DNA from: Syntrophomonas sp. DTU019
GTDB taxonomy: Bacteria; Bacillota; Syntrophomonadia; Syntrophomonadales; Syntrophomonadaceae
Direction of reading: 5' to 3'
Assembly (NCBI GenBank): GCA_913757435.1
Contig: CAJYDM010000006.1
Coordinates: forward strand, 183,735 to 247,734
Length of the DNA: 64,000 bases
Shown: positions 1 through 8,347 of the stretch, in pieces
How positions within the stretch are numbered: the stretch's first letter is position 1
How the letters are laid out: each line of letters begins with the position of its first letter
The notes under the pieces: model-generated
The model's database searches: none
Told to the model about the DNA's origin: nothing
What the model saw: only the letters and a program-made list of their open reading frames with translations
Position numbers and translations under genes: made by a program

Positions 1-4
1 ATAA

Positions 5-394
5 TTGACCGAAGTCGTAGCTGCTTTAATCTGGGATGGCAATAAGTTTATGATTTGCCAGAGACCAGCGCACAAAGCCCGGGGTCTTTTGTGGGAGTTT
101 GTAGGCGGCAAAGTAGAACCCGGCGAGTCAAAGGAAGAAGCCATAGTCAGGGAGTGCCGCGAGGAATTGGCCATTACCATCGCTGTGGGTGATGTTTTTA
201 TGGACGTTGTGCACGAATATCCGGATCTGATGGTCCACATGACTTTGTTCAATGCCGCAATAACTGAAGGAATACCACAGAAACTGGAACACAACGATAT
301 TCGCTGGATTGCAGTGGATGATATTTCACAGTATCACTTTTGCCCGTCAGATAGAGAAATTCTGAATAAGCTGGAGCAACAGCCATGTTGCTAA
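5..394 (+). CDS. Nudix hydrolase, MutT-like (8-oxo-dGTP diphosphatase family)
   Basis: A 129-residue Nudix protein. The Nudix box is visible at about residues 34-57: GGKVEPGE, seven residues, then RECREE followed by LAI. The glycine usual near the end of the box (EExGU) is replaced by alanine, while the metal-binding REXXEE glutamates are intact. The LLWEF before the box and the overall length match MutT/NudG-type enzymes that hydrolyse oxidised or non-canonical nucleoside triphosphates to monophosphates. The start is a TTG directly after an in-frame TAA at 2-4, so the gene is probably complete, although its ribosome binding site lies outside the window. Exact substrate cannot be assigned from sequence. 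Confidence 0.88.
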   Translation: MTEVVAALIWDGNKFMICQRPAHKARGLLWEFVGGKVEPGESKEEAIVRECREELAITIAVGDVFMDVVHEYPDLMVHMTLFNAAITEGIPQKLEHNDIRWIAVDDISQYHFCPSDREILNKLEQQPCC

Positions 395-504
395 AAGCCA
401 AGCTAGAAGAAGGTGAAGTGTTACCAGTCAAGTACGGGTCTGATTCTTCAATCACCAGGCCCGCCTTTTCCCTTATTAAGTTATTTTAATTGAATTAATA
501 AATA

Positions 505-1038
505 TCACAGAATATCACCCCATGTATCATAAACAACCATTTCTTTCAGGGGACGGCGAGGCCGCAAGACCGGTTCTTCAGCTGCTTTCCCCAGCGGGAT
601 CAGTGATACAGGACGAAAGCTATCAGGCAGTTGGAGTATTTTTTTGACCTTGCTGCCGCTGAAGCCTCCCATCCAGCACGAACCATAACCGAGTGCATGG
701 GCAGCCAGCAATATATTCTGGGTAGCATTGGCGGCATCCAGCAGACAAAGTAAATTACGCCCGTTATCCCCATATTTAACAGCCGACCTCTCGGGATCCA
801 CACAAACTGCAACCACTACCGGGGCCTGCCCAATTTGCTCCTGACCAAAAGCGGCCTGCTGTAGTTCAGCTTTTACCTCGGTATTCTTGACCACCACAAA
901 ATAGCAGGGCTGAAGATTCCCGGCTGAAGGAGCCATGCGGCCTGCCTCCAGAATAACTCTCAAATCCTGTTCATCAATGGGATCAGGCTTGTACTGTCGG
1001 ACACTCCTCCGGGTCATAATAGTCTCTATGCAATCCAT
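505..1038 (-). CDS. Nitroreductase family protein (FMN-dependent)
   Basis: A 177-residue single-domain nitroreductase-fold flavoprotein. The N-terminal RRSVRQY (FMN phosphate binding), the APSAGNLQPCYFVVV segment and the central AHALGYGSCWMGGF segment are family hallmarks. Members are NAD(P)H- or ferredoxin-linked reductases of nitro compounds, quinones or flavins. The length matches the short clostridial subgroup, and the physiological substrate is unknown. GGAGG sits 7 bases before the ATG, supporting the start. The gene converges on the Nudix gene, with about 110 bp between their stop codons. Confidence 0.88.
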   Translation of the reverse strand: MDCIETIMTRRSVRQYKPDPIDEQDLRVILEAGRMAPSAGNLQPCYFVVVKNTEVKAELQQAAFGQEQIGQAPVVVAVCVDPERSAVKYGDNGRNLLCLLDAANATQNILLAAHALGYGSCWMGGFSGSKVKKILQLPDSFRPVSLIPLGKAAEEPVLRPRRPLKEMVVYDTWGDIL

Positions 1039-1910
1039 AATTAAACCTCCATGATTTAATTCATATATTTATTATAAAATAATGAGATCGTTGCGGCAGT
1101 AGATTCGTCTTATGTACTCATCCAGATAGCTTTGGAAGTGTTTACGTTTCTCGTAGTGTGGAGTACATTTGAAGATTAGCTTTTAAGTAATATGACACCA
1201 CAAGCATTATGCTCAGAAGGCTCAGTCGCTCATAAATATGCTATTGACCACGATATTAAAGTTGTGTTGTCAGGAGAAAAAGTTAATAATCATTAACAGC
1301 AAATCAGATAAGATATACCCTCAAGCCTCTTATAGGCACTTACGAGGTAGTAATCCTATTATTGGATATAAATTACCGATCTAAACATTAGATAATTGGC
1401 CTGGTACCAAGACCCCCCCTAAGTGTTAGTACACTGAGCATAAGGTCATGACAAGCTGTACCTGCACAACCACTATCAATAATCTCATTAACCTTAAACA
1501 ACTTTAAGACGGCTGCAAGGAATCTTTCAGTCATTATGGGGCAGGGTTGCTATAAGTACATCCATATCGTCAACGTAGTGGGAATACAGATTACTAAGAC
1601 TCTAGAGCCATTAGTGACATTTTCAACCATCGATGATGATATCCTGGTGGATGGGGAGCAGTATGTAAATAATGAAATGCACTTTGATCTCACCTGATAG
1701 GGGAGGAGTCCCTGAGTTAGGGGTGACGGAATCGTAATGTTCTAGGTGAAACTGTCCTATCACTAGTTATTGGGTGCGCCTCAAATATTCCCCGTAAATA
1801 TCTTGAGCTAATCATCAGCCGAATGTTCAAGCACGCGTACATCAGAAAGTGAGAAAGGTCTCCGCTTCCGGATATTAGGGGATTGGCGGCCTTTCCATGT
1901 GCGACGAGTT

Positions 1911-2098
1911 AGGTTACATAATATTCAGTTGATTAGGAAGTCCGGGTGAGGGGACTTCTTTTTTATTTTAGCAGCATAACAGACCGCATTCAGCGCCTGA
2001 GTAGTACCAGCCGGGAGCGGACGAACAATTAGGAGCAGGCTTGACAGCGGACGATAAAGTGAGGAGCAACGCAAGGCCAGGTGAACGAAGCAAAAGCC
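1911..2098 (+). repeat. Degenerate copy of the hairpin-led repeat module
   Basis: This segment matches the two identical modules at 2481 and 2996 with scattered substitutions: the opening GTTACATAAT.TTCAGTTGAT, the AAGTCC...GGACTT hairpin followed by a T run, AGCGGACGAAC, GAGGAGCA and the closing ACGAAGCAAAAGC. Similarity stops near 2098, so it corresponds to roughly the first two thirds of the module. Divergence suggests an older insertion or duplication. Confidence 0.8.
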
Positions 2099-2298
2099 TA
2101 TATTAAGGCTTCATTTGCCCAACTCGTTCATAATACGCCCCAGTGGGGCTCACAGCGTTTTTTTCTATAATTAGGATGCTGGGACCTTTGAATGCTTTTT
2201 AAGAGGCCTTATTAGGCCTCTTAGAAGCTCCTTTTTCTGGTAATGGCATTTTTAAACTCAGGCGGCTAATCAGAAAATCATCCTGAGACAATTTTAGA

Positions 2299-2329
2299 AA
2301 GCCCCTCAGTATAATGAGGGGCTTTTTAG
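2299..2329 (+). terminator. Rho-independent terminator
   Basis: A perfect stem AAAGCCCCTCA / TGAGGGGCTTTT encloses a six-base loop and is followed by T residues. No gene is recognised immediately upstream, so it may end transcription from the repeat module or from a decayed gene. Confidence 0.75.
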
Positions 2330-2410
2330 ATTCAAAATCTGAACAGTGAAACTAGATCCTTAGAATCGAGTTCGTATACCGGATTTGTGAGTCTTTTACT
2401 CAATGGGAAG

Positions 2411-2454
2411 AGATGAGCGTGGGGGGAGATGAGCGTGGGGGGAGATGAGCGTGG
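2411..2454 (+). repeat. 16-bp tandem repeat, about 2.75 units
   Basis: AGATGAGCGTGGGGGG occurs at 2411 and 2427, with a partial third unit at 2443. It lies 27 bp before the first 302-bp module. It is purine-rich on the plus strand; function unknown. Confidence 0.85.
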
Positions 2455-2480
2455 CAGGAGCACCTTTCTCGTATTTTTGG

Positions 2481-2782
2481 CTAGTTTACATAATGTTCAG
2501 TTGATAGGAAGTCCGGGTGAGGGGACTTATTTTTTATTGAGCAGAAGAACAGACCGTATTCAGCGTCTGAGGAGTACTGGCCGGGAGCGGACGAACGATG
2601 AGGAGCAGGCTAGACAGCGGACGACAGAGTGAGGAGCACCGCAAGGCCAGACGGACGAAGCAAAAGCGGCACCAGACTTTCTGAGAAGCAGATCAGGAAC
2701 CCGGACTTACTATAACTGGTGTTATGTTGATCTAGCCACACCGAGCCATTGGTACGGTTATTGCAAAGTTAACTTGATTATA
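2481..2782 (+). repeat. 302-bp module, copy A
   Basis: By eye this is identical to 2996-3297, exactly 515 bp downstream. It begins CTAGTTTACATAATGTTCAG, then a terminator-like hairpin (AAGTCC 2509-2514, GGACTT 2523-2528, T run), then iteron-like direct repeats of AGCGGACGA followed by GAGGAGCA at 2586 and 2616, with a third related CGGACGAAG near 2652. The position upstream of a rolling-circle rep gene suggests an origin or Rep-binding region; that function is inference. Confidence 0.9.
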
Positions 2783-2995
2783 GGTACACTTAAGTCGATA
2801 AATTGACCAGCAAAACAGTCTACAACCAGCAGTAATAGCTGATTTCAAAACACTACAAAAAATTATAAACAGACAGAGACAGTTAACTAGTAGTTGATGA
2901 TTAGGCAGATGGATATTAATGGGCGTTTTTTATGGCCTTGCTCATCCATAGGGCATTATACTGCGATTTGCTCGTATTTTCTTCAAAATTTCGTT

Positions 2996-3297
2996 CTAGT
3001 TTACATAATGTTCAGTTGATAGGAAGTCCGGGTGAGGGGACTTATTTTTTATTGAGCAGAAGAACAGACCGTATTCAGCGTCTGAGGAGTACTGGCCGGG
3101 AGCGGACGAACGATGAGGAGCAGGCTAGACAGCGGACGACAGAGTGAGGAGCACCGCAAGGCCAGACGGACGAAGCAAAAGCGGCACCAGACTTTCTGAG
3201 AAGCAGATCAGGAACCCGGACTTACTATAACTGGTGTTATGTTGATCTAGCCACACCGAGCCATTGGTACGGTTATTGCAAAGTTAACTTGATTATA
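2996..3297 (+). repeat. 302-bp module, copy B
   Basis: Second copy, identical to 2481-2782 as far as I can read it. Similarity continues weakly past 3297 after a roughly 33-bp insertion: a variant of GACACTTAATTCGATA follows both copies. The copy ends 180 bp before the rep start codon and is therefore the one most likely to act on that gene. Confidence 0.9.
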
Positions 3298-3476
3298 TAT
3301 TAATATGCCTAATGCGCAAATTGTCATCATAGGGACACTTAATTCGATATACGAATTTTCCTGAAACATATTGATAAATTTTGTTATATGGATTACATTC
3401 GAAGTAGTGCTAATTGGTAAAGGTTGGCATTCTCCCAGTTAAGTTACAAATAAATATCTGAAAGTGAGGTGGCACA

Positions 3477-4328
3477 GTGCCTGCAACCTACAATGTTAGG
3501 TTGATACAGGCAGGTAACATAGTTGAGAGAATAGAGTATGAAAAACTGGTTATCGTTAATGAACAATCAAAAAATAATAGCGCTGCAAAGTGTGAATATA
3601 GCGGTTCAAGAAAGAATAGTGAGAGAGATGGTGAGAAGAAGAAAAACCGCCTAAAAGTGATATATAGAGCGCGAAATGAAGTAAGAAGGTTAATAAATTC
3701 GAATGTAGGCCAGTACCAAGATGAGAATCATCAACCATTTAAACCTGTCTTTTTAACCTTGACATTTCAAAGAAACATTACTGATTTGTCAGTAGCAAAC
3801 CGGGAATATAGAAAGTTCATTAAGCGCTTTGGATACCATGTAGGCGATAATGAAAGCTATATTAAGTATGTGGTTGTTCCCGAGTTCCAAAAGAGGGGAG
3901 CAGTACACTACCACCTGGTGATATTTAACCTGCCCTACATTAAGGCAAAGATAATTGCCCGTATATGGTCTCATGGTTATGTTAAGATCAATGCCATTGA
4001 TGAGGTCGACAATGTAGGAGCGTATGTCTGCAAGTACATGACCAAAGATGTATTAGACGGCAAAGAAGATAAGCTGGCAGGGCAAAAGTGTTATTTTCGT
4101 TCACGGGATCTTATTGAACCAAAGGAGATAAGACTACTTTCCGACAGCCCGGAATGCAAAAAGTTAGATGAGTTAGTAAGCGGAATGGCAAGTTCCGTGG
4201 CGTATGACCAGGAACATGACAGCGAATATTACGGCACAATCACATATACCCAGTATAGAGGTGAGAATAGCTGTTGGAAGGAGTTGTTCAATACATGGCA
4301 AGAAATGCGCGCATATCAATTAAGGTGA
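3477..4328 (+). CDS. HUH-family rolling-circle replication initiator (Rep)
   Basis: A 283-residue protein with the three ordered motifs of HUH Rep nucleases: motif 1 FLTLTF near residue 92, motif 2 GAVHYHLVIFN near residue 140 (the metal-binding H-x-H), and motif 3 NVGAYVCKYMTKD near residue 180 with the candidate nicking tyrosine(s) and lysine. The protein would cleave one strand at an origin and stay covalently bound to the 5' end. The N-terminal 70 residues are basic and polar. Start is GTG, with GAGGTG five bases upstream. It overlaps the following ribbon-helix-helix gene by 34 bp. Motifs fit phage/plasmid REP-type initiators (ORF2/G2P-like) better than IS91 or IS200/IS605; exact subfamily is unproven. 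Confidence 0.85.
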   Translation: MPATYNVRLIQAGNIVERIEYEKLVIVNEQSKNNSAAKCEYSGSRKNSERDGEKKKNRLKVIYRARNEVRRLINSNVGQYQDENHQPFKPVFLTLTFQRNITDLSVANREYRKFIKRFGYHVGDNESYIKYVVVPEFQKRGAVHYHLVIFNLPYIKAKIIARIWSHGYVKINAIDEVDNVGAYVCKYMTKDVLDGKEDKLAGQKCYFRSRDLIEPKEIRLLSDSPECKKLDELVSGMASSVAYDQEHDSEYYGTITYTQYRGENSCWKELFNTWQEMRAYQLR

Positions 4329-4495
4329 CAACTGACATGAAGAAAGAGATGGAGAACTTAGCAAACAGCTATGGCCTCTCAATTTCGTCTCTAGGAGCGT
4401 ACATAGTGGGTCAGTGGATGAGCGAGAAGAAAGAACAAATAGCGCGGAGGCAGGGGGCAACTGCCGGAGACTACAGCCAGGGGGCCCCTGAGTAA
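4295..4495 (+). CDS. Small ribbon-helix-helix (CopG-like) DNA-binding protein
   Basis: A 66-residue protein. ISIKVTTDMKKEMENLANSYG followed by ISSLGAYIVGQWMSEKK has the short strand plus two helices of ribbon-helix-helix repressors. These bind DNA as dimers, and in rolling-circle plasmids often repress rep (copy-number control). The chosen ATG at 4295 has AAGGAG 11 bases upstream and overlaps the end of rep by 34 bp; an upstream TTG at 4274 lies within the ribosome binding site and is unlikely. Translational coupling with rep is inferred. The C-terminal tail is Gly/Ala-rich. Confidence 0.75.
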   Translation: MARNARISIKVTTDMKKEMENLANSYGLSISSLGAYIVGQWMSEKKEQIARRQGATAGDYSQGAPE

Positions 4496-4526
4496 AGGGC
4501 GAGTGAAGCGAGGGCGCAGCCTTTAC
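4492..4526 (+). other. Inverted repeat after the ribbon-helix-helix gene
   Basis: GTAAAGGGC and GCCTTTAC form an imperfect stem around a purine-rich loop that contains the gene's stop codon region. There is no strong T run, so it is at best a weak terminator or a structural element. Confidence 0.45.
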
Positions 4527-4620
4527 CCTTTAATCAGGGTCTTGGCTAGTAGTAGGCTTCGGTTTGCCACCGGCAGACGCGCGATATTAACTCTTGATTA
4601 GCAGATATGGGGGAATTTAA

Positions 4621-5076
4621 ATGCTGTTCGAACTTAATGGAGTAAATGGGCAATTGCAGCTTTTCGATAACAGAATTGTTATATCGAGAAAAGGCGCATT
4701 GGCTAAATTGACCCAAGGCTTTTCGAAAGGTGAAAAATCGATATATCTATCACAAATATCTAGTATTCAGATTAAACCTGGTAATAACCTAACAAATGGA
4801 TATATTCAATTCACAATATCTGGTGGAAAAGAAAATACTAAAGGTCTCATTAGTGCAACTCAAGACGAGAATACGGTTATGTTTAAGAAAAAGGATAATG
4901 AGTTAGTTGAGAAAATCAGAACTGAAATAGAAAGGTTAAAGGGTTTTGACGGCTCCAAAAATCATTCTACAGTTCTTAGCCCTGCAGACGAAATCCGGAA
5001 ATATAAGGAGCTATTGGACGATGGCATTATTACACAAGATGAATTTCAGGAAAAGAAGAGAGAGTTATTAGGTTAG
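4621..5076 (+). CDS. SHOCT-domain protein with N-terminal PH-like domain
   Basis: A 151-residue soluble protein. The last 30 residues (DEIRKYKELLDDGIITQDEF, then KKRELL) are a SHOCT domain, a short helical module common at the C-terminus of bacterial proteins of unknown role. The first 110 residues are predicted beta-rich (ELNGVNGQLQLFDNRIVISR; SIYLSQISSIQIKPG) and resemble PH-like or DUF4429-type domains. No catalytic motif is visible. GGGGGA about 7 bases before the ATG supports the start. It is cargo of the putative rolling-circle element or a flanking accessory gene, and its function is unknown. Confidence 0.75.
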   Translation: MLFELNGVNGQLQLFDNRIVISRKGALAKLTQGFSKGEKSIYLSQISSIQIKPGNNLTNGYIQFTISGGKENTKGLISATQDENTVMFKKKDNELVEKIRTEIERLKGFDGSKNHSTVLSPADEIRKYKELLDDGIITQDEFQEKKRELLG

Positions 5077-5098
5077 CTATAAGGCAACACATCGATTA

Positions 5099-5145
5099 TA
5101 TAGCCACCTGGGGAGGCTCCGGGGGAGGGGGCCCAGGTGGCTATA
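5099..5145. other. Perfect 14-bp palindrome with a G-rich loop
   Basis: TATAGCCACCTGGG (5099-5112) is exactly complementary to CCCAGGTGGCTATA (5132-5145), with a 19-base loop rich in G. It follows the SHOCT gene but lacks a T run. It could be a transcription end or a cruciform recognised by the Rep nuclease. The role is inference. Confidence 0.8.
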
Positions 5146-5245
5146 GCATATTACGTTCCAATACAAGTTGTATCTGCGATGTATGAATGAGCAACTGCAA
5201 GTCTGTATGTACTTGGCGATAAAATGCGTGATTGGGGAAGTGTTT

Positions 5246-5602
5246 TTGGACCTACTTTTGAAGATTTTAGACCCATTGTTGGGAATGATTATTCTTGCAA
5301 TTATTTTCGGGGTCGGTTCATGGTTAATTGAAAGAGCTAAATGGATGATGAAAGAATCTCAACCACAGTGGGTAAGATGCGTAGTACCTGTTCTAATCGT
5401 TATCTTAATTTTATGGTTTTTATCTACTTGGTGGGGTCTGTTAAATCTTGGTTTTGCTATGTTACTGTTTTCATTTTTTCTTATGACTCCTAAAGGATAC
5501 GGTAGGTGGAGTGGAGGGTTTTCCGAAGACGTTAACCAGTTTGGTGGTTTTGTGTTTTGCGCGAGTTTATTATTAATTATTTTTTCAAAGTTGACGGATT
5601 AA
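5246..5602 (+). CDS. Small membrane protein of unknown function
   Basis: About 118 residues with hydrophobic segments at GMIILAIIFGVGSWLI, VLIVILILWFLSTWW, GLLNLGFAMLLFSFFL and GFVFCASLLLIIF, so three to four membrane passes. The start is uncertain. The frame is open back to a TTG at 5168 and an ATG at 5183, neither with a ribosome binding site; a TTG at 5246 has GGGGA about 7 bases upstream and gives the compact protein chosen here. I do not recognise a family. It is the last gene before the palindrome at 5668 and may be element cargo. Confidence 0.55.
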   Translation: MDLLLKILDPLLGMIILAIIFGVGSWLIERAKWMMKESQPQWVRCVVPVLIVILILWFLSTWWGLLNLGFAMLLFSFFLMTPKGYGRWSGGFSEDVNQFGGFVFCASLLLIIFSKLTD

Positions 5603-5667
5603 AAGAGATGGAAAAGCAACAACGACCTAGTGGGAGGGTATTAACGTAATTCAAAATCCCAACATTC

Positions 5668-5724
5668 ATGTAAACTAGCCAGAACAAAAAAGTAGAACCA
5701 CGCACTTTCATGGCTAGTTTACAT
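5668..5724. repeat. Perfect 14-bp inverted repeat containing the module start
   Basis: ATGTAAACTAGCCA (5668-5681) is the exact complement of TGGCTAGTTTACAT (5711-5724), with a 29-base spacer. The right arm is the opening of the 302-bp module and continues AATGTTCA to 5732. A second nested complement (GCACTTTCA at 5702 and TGAAAGTGC at 5766) surrounds it. This may mark the downstream end of the rolling-circle element. Confidence 0.8.
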
Positions 5725-5985
5725 AATGTTCATTATAGGTAGTTGGAGAATCGGCTTAGAGGACTTGAAAGTGCGGCCCATCCTGGCTTAGCGCCACCGC
5801 GTTTCACCTGTATATCAATTGCATAAATAATTATGGAGTACTGCCCCGGTAATTACCTGAGCAGTTCTTTACTTATTGGTTGTCAGTGAAAACACTTTAT
5901 TTAATCAATTGAAGGAGCTAGAAGTTCAGAGCAGTTTTTTCTCTCAAGCCATCTGGATCTACTGACAGGGGGGCCACTTGTTTTT

Positions 5986-6028
5986 GGCAAGTAAAAAATA
6001 CAGCAAACGGCAAAAAATAAATCCAGCA
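5986..6028 (+). repeat. IS21 left-end transposase-binding repeats
   Basis: GGCAAGTAAAAAATACAGCA at 5986-6005 and the related GGCAAAAAATAAATCCAGCA at 6009-6028, spaced 23 bp. They mirror the right-end pair. Confidence 0.8.
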
Positions 6029-6040
6029 CCCTTAGTTCCA

Positions 6041-6763
6041 TTATTTCCTGATAGTGGAATATTTGAGTCGGTAGCTTTGTCCACCAAAAACCAGCAGATG
6101 GCTGTGGTGAATTAAGCGGTCGATAATCGCACTGGTTAGCTTCTCATCGTAGAATATGCCGTTCCATTTACTGAATTCCAGGTTGGTGGTAATAATAATG
6201 CTGCGTTTTTCATAGCAGTCAGCTACTACCTGAAAGAGTAGCTGAGCACCCTGGCGATCCAGAGGTATGTAACCCCATTCATCACAAATTAATAAATCCA
6301 GCTTGGATAATTGCTTAAGCATCTTGCCCAGGTTTCCTGCCGTTTGAGCATCATTTAGATCATTAACCAGGGTTGATGTTCTGTAAAATCTCACCTTCTT
6401 TCCTTGATTACAGGCTTCCACCCCGATAGCGGTAGCCATATGGGTCTTACCGGTTCCCACCGGCCCGTAAAGGATTAGGTTTTCCTTGCGTTCCAGCAAT
6501 TTAGCAGTTTTCAGATCATCTATCGGAATGGAAGCCGGTATTTCTACATGATCAAGACTATAGCCGTTAAAAGTTTTAATTACATCAAAAGTGGCCTGTC
6601 TTAAACAGCGATTTTTACGATGTACTTCCCGGGTTTTTAACTCCATTTCCAGAAGCTTGGCCAGAAATTCTTCATGTGTGTCGGCTTCAATACACGAATA
6701 GTTCTTGACCAAACCATTGCCCCAGCGCAGCTGCTTGCAGTAGTCTTTGATAAGCTCTTTCAT
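6041..6763 (-). CDS. istB: IS21 helper ATPase IstB
   Basis: A 240-residue AAA+ ATPase of the IstB/DnaC-like group. Walker A GPVGTGKTHMA is near residue 100, Walker B LLICDEWGY near residue 158, and a sensor-like SIIITTNLEFSKW follows. IstB forms ATP-dependent oligomers on target DNA and stimulates the IstA transposase. The ATG start overlaps the istA stop (ATGA), indicating translational coupling. Length is typical and no frameshift is seen, so it is probably functional. Confidence 0.95.
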   Translation of the reverse strand: MKELIKDYCKQLRWGNGLVKNYSCIEADTHEEFLAKLLEMELKTREVHRKNRCLRQATFDVIKTFNGYSLDHVEIPASIPIDDLKTAKLLERKENLILYGPVGTGKTHMATAIGVEACNQGKKVRFYRTSTLVNDLNDAQTAGNLGKMLKQLSKLDLLICDEWGYIPLDRQGAQLLFQVVADCYEKRSIIITTNLEFSKWNGIFYDEKLTSAIIDRLIHHSHLLVFGGQSYRLKYSTIRK

Positions 6764-8265
6764 TTATTCTCACCTGCTTTCAGAAAGACATCATAGCAGG
6801 TCAGATCAGGTGTAAATATTGCCGGTGAATTTATGCCGGCAGATATTAGCGGCAAAAAATCATTAAAAGTGGGTTCGGTTAATCTTCGGTAACTTAATAG
6901 AATGCTATCAGTATCCGCTTTGCCAGAATCCATGGTTTCCAGCAAACAGATGGTGGCAGTATCCATGTCTGTTTCCGTAATCATTCGGAACAGCAAGTGA
7001 AGACTTTTCTTTTTTTCCTCATAGGTTAAATCTGCAAGGTATTCCTGCCAAGGATCAGGTAGTTCATGATAAAAACCAGTGTATTTCAAAGCATTAGGTC
7101 TTTTAGCTAATGTACTCAGATAGGGCAGCCAGTCCATAACTTCCTGTCCCTGACCATATAGCCGCTTATGGGTTACGATTAACTGATATTGCTCATTCAG
7201 TATCTCTATCTGATGTGCTCTTAGTTTTATGTATATTTCTTTTCCTGCCACTTGGGGAGAAGCGGAATATATATTACCTTCACAGCGCACTTTACCATAT
7301 TTATTGGCCACCTGCTTTTCTGTACGACCTATCTCAAAAGGTTTGGCGGGAAGGGGTAACATGGCTGCAAGGTCTTTATTGAGCAGTTCTGATATTTCCA
7401 ATCCTTTGGAGTAGTGTTTTCGTCGGTGGTCTTTTTCTGCCACGGCAAAAAGTCCATGGTTAAATGCTTGAATATCGTCAAAAGCTGGTTCAGGTACAAA
7501 GAAGTTTCTGCGACTGTAGCCAACTTTGTTTTCAACATGACCCTTTTCATGACCTTTACCAGGGTTACAAAACTGTGCCTTAAAGCCATAGTGGAGCGCA
7601 AATCGGTAAAACTGATCCACAAGTTTACGGTTTTCTCTATCCCCAATACCGGCAACGGCTGCTGACAGATTGTCAAACCAGATAACCCGGGGAACGTGCT
7701 TCAGATGTTCGAATATATCCCTTAATCCAGTTAACGGGCATTCTTGGTTTTGGCCCCGGAATACCTGGGGATATCCGGCATTGCTGTAAGGCAAGGAGAG
7801 TACCAGCTCATATCCTTTAAGTTTCTTGCCTTGTTCGATCATGAAAATCTCGCCAAAGTCCACCTGTGCTTCACCGGGCGGATGCTCCAGTGGAAGGAAG
7901 CCCTCTTTTTCTCCGTAAAGTTCCTTTTTCTTGGCAGCTACATAAGCTCGCACAGTTCTTTCGCAAGCATCAAATATATCTCCATGTTCATTACGCAGAC
8001 GCTCATAGATTCGGGTTCCAGTGTGGCGCTGCTTAACCGGTCGGTTCATGTCTTCTATGAGCCAGGTATCTATTATTGGTTTAACCGGGTCAAGCTTGGA
8101 AGGCCGCCCTCTTTTGGGTTTTGCTTTCTCATTGAAATCAGATTCTTCGGCGTATTCCTTTACGGTTCTGAAATCATGCCCGGTCTCTTCTGCAATGCTT
8201 CTTAGGGATTTCCCTTTATGGAAGCTTTGGTGTTTGATATGATATCTTTGAATCATCGTTAGCAT
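6760..8265 (-). CDS. istA: IS21 transposase IstA
   Basis: A 501-residue transposase with an N-terminal helix-turn-helix (KSLRSIAEETGHDFRTVKEY), then an rve-type DDE core: GEAQVDFGEI (first D), RVIWFDNLSAAV (second D) and GHEKGHVENKVGYSRR (E). The C-terminal domain contains the KYGKVRCEGNIYSASPQVAG stretch seen in IS21 transposases. Length is normal and the frame intact. It cuts and joins element ends together with IstB. Start ATG lies about 130 bp inside the right end. Confidence 0.95.
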   Translation of the reverse strand: MLTMIQRYHIKHQSFHKGKSLRSIAEETGHDFRTVKEYAEESDFNEKAKPKRGRPSKLDPVKPIIDTWLIEDMNRPVKQRHTGTRIYERLRNEHGDIFDACERTVRAYVAAKKKELYGEKEGFLPLEHPPGEAQVDFGEIFMIEQGKKLKGYELVLSLPYSNAGYPQVFRGQNQECPLTGLRDIFEHLKHVPRVIWFDNLSAAVAGIGDRENRKLVDQFYRFALHYGFKAQFCNPGKGHEKGHVENKVGYSRRNFFVPEPAFDDIQAFNHGLFAVAEKDHRRKHYSKGLEISELLNKDLAAMLPLPAKPFEIGRTEKQVANKYGKVRCEGNIYSASPQVAGKEIYIKLRAHQIEILNEQYQLIVTHKRLYGQGQEVMDWLPYLSTLAKRPNALKYTGFYHELPDPWQEYLADLTYEEKKKSLHLLFRMITETDMDTATICLLETMDSGKADTDSILLSYRRLTEPTFNDFLPLISAGINSPAIFTPDLTCYDVFLKAGENK

Positions 8266-8347
8266 CCTTTCTTTCTACCCCCTTTGTCCTTGCAAACAAA
8301 AGGGTAGTATATTTTAGGGGTGCTGGCGATGATTTTTTCCATTTCTC

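Larger units (their letters stand above)
1039..3476. other. Long gene-poor, repeat-rich region
   Basis: About 2.4 kb without a convincing full gene. It holds one degenerate and two identical copies of a hairpin-led module, a strong terminator at 2299, an inverted repeat (AAGAGGCC/GGCCTCTT) near 2198-2222 and a 16-bp triplicate at 2411. A 34-residue frame at 1192-1296 reads protein-like (it contains AHKYAIDHDIKVVLSGEK) but has no visible ribosome binding site. It may be the tail of a decayed gene that I cannot identify. The rest of 1039-1910 shows nothing recognisable. The region leads directly into the rep gene at 3477. Confidence 0.6.
2481..5774 (+). mobile_element. Putative rolling-circle (HUH) element, boundaries uncertain
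   Basis: The interval runs from the first full module (CTAGTTTACATAATGTTCA at 2481) to a fragment of the same module start at 5714, enclosing rep, a ribbon-helix-helix gene, a SHOCT gene and a membrane protein gene, all on the plus strand. Recurrence of the same 19-bp motif at both flanks, the 14-bp palindromes at 5099 and 5668, and an HUH initiator together suggest an integrated rolling-circle plasmid or an element that moves by Rep. True ends, integration site and excision are not shown by the sequence. An IS21 element begins about 190 bp downstream. Confidence 0.45.

Noticed and set aside
2429..3147. Two similar plus-strand frames of about 70 codons within the 302-bp modules
   Set aside because: They are the same repeat read twice, run through a terminator-like hairpin and iterons, and look non-coding.
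7744..8205. Plus-strand frame inside istA
   Set aside because: Antisense to a well-supported transposase gene, with no ribosome binding site or family match.
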